This document shows positions 60,459 through 64,000 of a DNA stretch of 64,000 bases, one piece after another (the stretch's first letter is position 1; each line of letters begins with the position of its first letter). Both the position numbers and the translations under genes were made by a program. The notes below the pieces were generated by a model. The model was given only the letters and a program-made list of their open reading frames with translations, was not told the DNA's origin and made no database searches. The stretch is from assembly GCA_043777375.1 (NCBI GenBank), contig JAYWHX010000132.1, forward strand, positions 47,784 through 111,783. The letters run 5' to 3'. The DNA is from TH-plancto1 sp043777375. Its GTDB lineage: Bacteria > Planctomycetota > Planctomycetia > Planctomycetales > Planctomycetaceae.

Positions 60459-63059
60459 ATGCCTGTCCCTGATCGTGATGACCTCGCAGCCCGCTATCTC
60501 GATCAACTGCCGTACGCGCCCTACCCGGTCCAGGAGGAAGCGTTACTCGCGTGGTTTACGACGGAGCAGGGGGTACTCGTCTGCGCGCCGACCGGAACGG
60601 GGAAGACGTTGATTGCCGAAGCGGCGCTGTTCGAGGCGCTGCACACGGGCAAGACTGCGTACTACACCACCCCGCTGATCGCCCTGACCGAACAGAAATT
60701 CCGCGAGATGCAGGCCGCAGCTGTGCGCTGGGGATTCTCGGCGGAGGATGTCGGGCTGGTCACCGGCAACCGTCGGGTGAATCCGGATGCGAAGGTGCTG
60801 GTCGTCGTTGCCGAGATCCTGCTGAACCGGTTGCTGAATCCCGACACTGCTGACCTCGAAAATGTCTCGGGCGTGGTGATGGATGAGTTCCACTCGTTCA
60901 ATGATCCCGAGCGAGGGGTGGTCTGGGAGTTGTCACTGGCGCTGTTACCGAAGCATGTCCGGCTGCTGTTGCTCTCGGCCACGGTGGGGAACACCACGGA
61001 GTTCCTCATCTGGTTACAGGCCAAGCACGGACGGCGGCTGGAACTGGTCCAGGGGACCGAACGCAAAGTGCCGCTGACGTTCACGTGGATCGGGGACATG
61101 CTGCTGCCGGACCAGATCGAGTACATGGTCGAGCATGAGCGCACGCCGACTCTGTTGTTCTGCTTCAACCGCAACGAGTGCTGGGATGTCGCCGAACAAC
61201 TCAAAGGAAAGTCGCTGCTGGCCAGCGGGCAACAGAAGCAACTCGGGGTGTATCTCGATGACCAGGACTGGAAGAGCGGCGTCGGGCCACGACTCAAACA
61301 GCTGCTGTTTCGCGGCGTGGGTATCCACCATGCCGGGCTGCTGCCGAAATACCGGCGGCATGTCGAGGAGCTGTTCCAGCAGAAGCTGTTGTCGGTCTGT
61401 GTCTGTACGGAGACGCTAGCTGCGGGGATCAACTTGCCCGCGCGATCTGTGGTGATGACGAGCCTGATGAAGGGGCCACCGGGTCGCAAGACGATCATCG
61501 ACGCGAGTTCGGCGCACCAGATCTTTGGCCGCGCTGGACGACCACAATTCGATACGCAGGGGTTCGTCTACTCACTGGCACATGAGGACGATGTACGTCT
61601 CGCCAAGTGGAAGGAACGCTACGATCAGATTCCAGAGGACACCAAGGACCCCAACCTGATCCGCGCGAAGAAGGCTCTTAAAAAGAAGATGCCGACTCGA
61701 CGGCCCAACGAACAATATTGGAATGACCAGCAATTCCAAAAGCTGATCACCGCCCCCCCCGGCAAGCTCGCCAGCAAGGGCCAGCTGCCATGGCGGTTGC
61801 TCGCGTACTTGCTCAAGCTCTCGCCGGATGTTGGACGGCTAGTCACTTTCGTGCGGAAGCGACTGCTCGATCCACCGTCGATGGAGCGAGCAGAAAAGCG
61901 GTTGCAGGAGATGCTGCTCACTCTATGGGGCGGCGGGTTCTTGGTGCTTGATCCGCCTCCCCCGGCAGACCTGAAGCAGCTCATCATGTCGCATCCCTGG
62001 GATGGGGAACAGGCCGCCGACGAGGACGATTTCGAAGTTGTGGGGCACGTTTCTTACGTGCCCGTGACTCGGCCAGTCGTCGATGAGTTCGGCGCGGGCC
62101 TCGACGACGAGGTGAGCCCGTTGGCGTCAGCCTCGGCAGATTCCGGTGACACGGGAGAACTCGGGGGGCTGACGCCGCCCCGCTCGCTCGAAGACCAGAC
62201 CGGAATGTCTGCTCCACTGCTCACTCTCGGTCGCCCCGCTGCACCTAATCCACCACCCGCGCCCGAGAAGAAGCCCAAGAAATCTCGCACCGCCGAATTG
62301 ATGGGCCTCAAGACTGCCGAGGTCGCAGCTGCCGAACTGGCTGCTGCTCCGCCGCCGTACTTTCCCACGACCGCCACGCCGACGGCAGACCTCGACAAGC
62401 TGTTGGTCTTCCGCAGCGTGAACCCGATCTACGGAGCGTACTTGCTTCAGCATCTGGGTCTGGCCGATCCGTGCGAGCGGATCCAGATTTTGGAGAGCCT
62501 GCTGGAGATCCCCGGCTCGATGATGCGGCAGGTCCGCGTGCCGTGGCCGCAGGATCTTCCCCCGGGGCCGCTCGGCTTGGGGCGCATTCATGGCGAGTTG
62601 ATCTCGCGCGGGCTCGCCACTTTGCAAGAACTCAACCCCGCAGCTGCACCGCCGCAGGACGAGGATATTCCCTTCGAGGATCGCAAGTGGCCGATCCCGC
62701 TGGGGGATCAGATGCGGATGCTGTTCGACAGCGACTATCCCGGCATTCGCGAGACGCCGATAAGAGCGGTGTGGATCATTGGCGATTTGAAGTTCTTTAA
62801 CTACGACTTCCAGAAGTACGTGACCGGTCGCGACCTGACCAAGCAGGAGGGGCTGATCTTCCGGCATGTTATGAAAATGATCCTGCTCTGCGGAGAGTTC
62901 TCGCAGGTGACTCCGATCGGCCTGGACGAAGCTGTGTGGCGGGACGAGCTGCGAGAACTGGCCGAGAAGCTGACGGAGACCTGCCGACAGATCGATCCGG
63001 AGAGCACCGATCAGATGTTGGAGATGTCGCAGGCGGCGGATGGACTCTCCACACCTTAG
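60459..63059 (+). CDS. Ski2-like DEAD/DEAH-box helicase
   Basis: 866 residues from ATG 60459, with GGAG eight bases upstream; a GTG nine bases before is also open. The helicase core is complete: Q-like PYPVQEEALLAWF, Walker A VCAPTGTGKT (about 41-50), TTPLIALTEQKF (Ia), MDEFHSF (motif II, DEFH), LLSATVGNTTE (III), CFNRNE (IV), TETLAAGINLPARSV (V) and HQIFGRAGRPQFD (VI). The C-terminal half has a Pro/Ala linker (PAAPNPPPAPEKKPKKS) and a helical domain. It resembles SKI2/MTR4 or DinG-distant helicases that unwind RNA. Its target in bacteria is not established. Confidence 0.9.
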   Translation: MPVPDRDDLAARYLDQLPYAPYPVQEEALLAWFTTEQGVLVCAPTGTGKTLIAEAALFEALHTGKTAYYTTPLIALTEQKFREMQAAAVRWGFSAEDVGLVTGNRRVNPDAKVLVVVAEILLNRLLNPDTADLENVSGVVMDEFHSFNDPERGVVWELSLALLPKHVRLLLLSATVGNTTEFLIWLQAKHGRRLELVQGTERKVPLTFTWIGDMLLPDQIEYMVEHERTPTLLFCFNRNECWDVAEQLKGKSLLASGQQKQLGVYLDDQDWKSGVGPRLKQLLFRGVGIHHAGLLPKYRRHVEELFQQKLLSVCVCTETLAAGINLPARSVVMTSLMKGPPGRKTIIDASSAHQIFGRAGRPQFDTQGFVYSLAHEDDVRLAKWKERYDQIPEDTKDPNLIRAKKALKKKMPTRRPNEQYWNDQQFQKLITAPPGKLASKGQLPWRLLAYLLKLSPDVGRLVTFVRKRLLDPPSMERAEKRLQEMLLTLWGGGFLVLDPPPPADLKQLIMSHPWDGEQAADEDDFEVVGHVSYVPVTRPVVDEFGAGLDDEVSPLASASADSGDTGELGGLTPPRSLEDQTGMSAPLLTLGRPAAPNPPPAPEKKPKKSRTAELMGLKTAEVAAAELAAAPPPYFPTTATPTADLDKLLVFRSVNPIYGAYLLQHLGLADPCERIQILESLLEIPGSMMRQVRVPWPQDLPPGPLGLGRIHGELISRGLATLQELNPAAAPPQDEDIPFEDRKWPIPLGDQMRMLFDSDYPGIRETPIRAVWIIGDLKFFNYDFQKYVTGRDLTKQEGLIFRHVMKMILLCGEFSQVTPIGLDEAVWRDELRELAEKLTETCRQIDPESTDQMLEMSQAADGLSTP

Positions 63060-63147
63060 CAAAGGTGATTACGACACTAACTGGCGTACCCTTCACAGCC
63101 TTAAGGCATGCGGCGTTCAAGAAGCACTCCGCCACCCCGCTTGTCAG

Positions 63148-63207
63148 GGTGGTTCCCGCGCTTGTACGCTAGCAACCGGCTACTTGCGCACAAGCGCGGG
63201 AACCACC
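63148..63207. repeat. 18-bp perfect inverted repeat between convergent genes
   Basis: Arms 63148-63165 (GGTGGTTCCCGCGCTTGT) and 63190-63207 are perfect reverse complements with a 24-base loop. It lies between the convergent helicase and glycosyltransferase genes, so it may act as a bidirectional transcription end; no T run follows. Confidence 0.8.
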
Positions 63208-63262
63208 GGGACGAGCCGGGATGGAGGGAATATCCATGCCTCACTCCCTCGCCTCCCGGCCA

Positions 63263-63874
63263 CTACAGATGCCAGCCAATCACGATTGGCACGAACCGAA
63301 TTCGCGGTTGATGCTGTTCCAACCGCTGCAGCCAGTGCCAATCGGTCGTCGGTTGCAACGGCGGAGGCTGTTGTTCCCACAGCTCCTGCAACGCCAGATC
63401 GCGGCGAACGCATACGCACATCGTGTCGACATCGCCCTTGCGAAATGAGCCGGTCCACTGCCGGGGAATCGTCACTAGGCCGGGCCGTGTGCGGCAGCGA
63501 TACCGCGTCTGCACCACTCCCAAATCTGCATCGACTCCAGCTGCAATGAGGGTGGCGAGGGCGTGCGGTTCGTAGAGATTGTCATCGTCCCAGAAGCAAA
63601 CAAAACATCCCTCTGCTTCACGGATGCCGACATCCCGCGCGAGTGACCCCCACTGCCCGCCGGGCTGGGTCCGCTCGATATACGTCGCTCCGAATTCCCG
63701 ACTCAGCGCGCGAGCCTGCGGATCAACTCCATCCGAGACGACCAAGTGCTGACACCGTAGTGTGCCAATGCTCTGCTGCTGAAACTGAGCCAGACAGTTC
63801 GCCAGCTGGGACGGCCGCTGACACGTCGCGGTGATGACGGTCAGGTCGTATACAGGTTTTGTCACTGGGGACAT
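63263..63874 (-). CDS. Family 2 glycosyltransferase
   Basis: 203 residues from ATG 63874 (MSPVTKPVYDLTVITATCQRP); the frame is open to the window edge, but the upstream residues look non-coding. GT-A features: YDLTVITATCQRPSQLANCL, HLVVSDGVDPQ, and the metal-binding DXD in FWDDDNLYEPHALATL. GGQWGSLARDVGIREAEG is typical of small GT2 enzymes. No membrane segment is seen. Donor and acceptor unknown. The gap 63875-64000 holds a weak palindrome (ATGGGCTTTAACCCAT at 63930-63945) and nothing else visible. Confidence 0.85.
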   Translation of the reverse strand: MSPVTKPVYDLTVITATCQRPSQLANCLAQFQQQSIGTLRCQHLVVSDGVDPQARALSREFGATYIERTQPGGQWGSLARDVGIREAEGCFVCFWDDDNLYEPHALATLIAAGVDADLGVVQTRYRCRTRPGLVTIPRQWTGSFRKGDVDTMCVCVRRDLALQELWEQQPPPLQPTTDWHWLQRLEQHQPRIRFVPIVIGWHL

Positions 63875-64000
63875 CGGCACTCCAACACGGGTTCGAAAGA
63901 CCCGCAGCGGGTGCGCTATCGGCCGTCGTATGGGCTTTAACCCATGCCGAGATCCTTGAAGAGACGTGCCGACGGAATGACTGTGTCGGGGGCAACACAC

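Overview
This window is from a planctomycete chromosome, most likely Planctomycetales/Planctomycetaceae. Three things point there: secreted multidomain proteins typical of the phylum (a PVC-type cytochrome fusion, a DUF1501 Tat protein, PQQ-like and NHL-like propellers, a protein with the LESRTLLA-type N-terminus), an aspartate kinase with repeated ACT domains, and many intergenic inverted repeats. No rRNA, complete tRNA, CRISPR array, transposase or phage gene was seen. Species cannot be named from the sequence.

Layout. 1-1749: the tail of a propeller protein and a PARG-like protein. 1784-10489 (minus): LysR regulator, gltB and gltD, with two accessory genes (Uma2-like, and a GxxExxY gene broken by a stop) between gltB and gltD. 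10676-20442 (minus): secreted degradation genes, namely two alpha/beta hydrolases, a 1679-residue SGNH/PVC-dehydrogenase/discoidin/cupredoxin/cytochrome c fusion, and a DUF1501 protein. 20624-27708: an outer-membrane barrel protein divergent from a run encoding a Cys-rich propeller, a Cys-rich PhnD-like binding protein, a PQQ-like propeller and an NPCBM protein. 27946-34088: cyclophilin fusion, TauE/SafE exporter, PIN toxin-antitoxin pair, cysteine-less redoxin, stand-alone LigD-type phosphoesterase, glycosyltransferase. 34213-41616: BshC-like protein, PPi-type phosphofructokinase, a second toxin-antitoxin pair, transglutaminase, RidA, TrmL. 41912-43449: two tandem paralogous small exported proteins, the first interrupted by TGA. 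43546-56453: aspartate kinase, a giant secretin, aminotransferase, asparagine synthase, Gfo/Idh/MocA oxidoreductase, HisH. 57036-63874: MBL hydrolase, ABC-2 permease, MiaA, Ski2-like helicase, glycosyltransferase.

The genes group into nitrogen and amino-acid metabolism (gltB, gltD, asnB, lysC, hisH, aminotransferase), an envelope and polymer-degradation set, and RNA modification (trmL, miaA). Accessory genes lie in the gaps.

The most unusual observation is that two unrelated genes (the TauE/SafE exporter and the giant cytochrome fusion) each have the layout: intact gene 3' end, then a small same-strand accessory cassette, then a diverged in-frame copy of the same 3' end. This suggests cassettes that land at gene ends and bring a replacement 3' end. 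Three accessory genes also carry single in-frame stops (TAA, TAG, TGA) with recognisable protein continuing after them.
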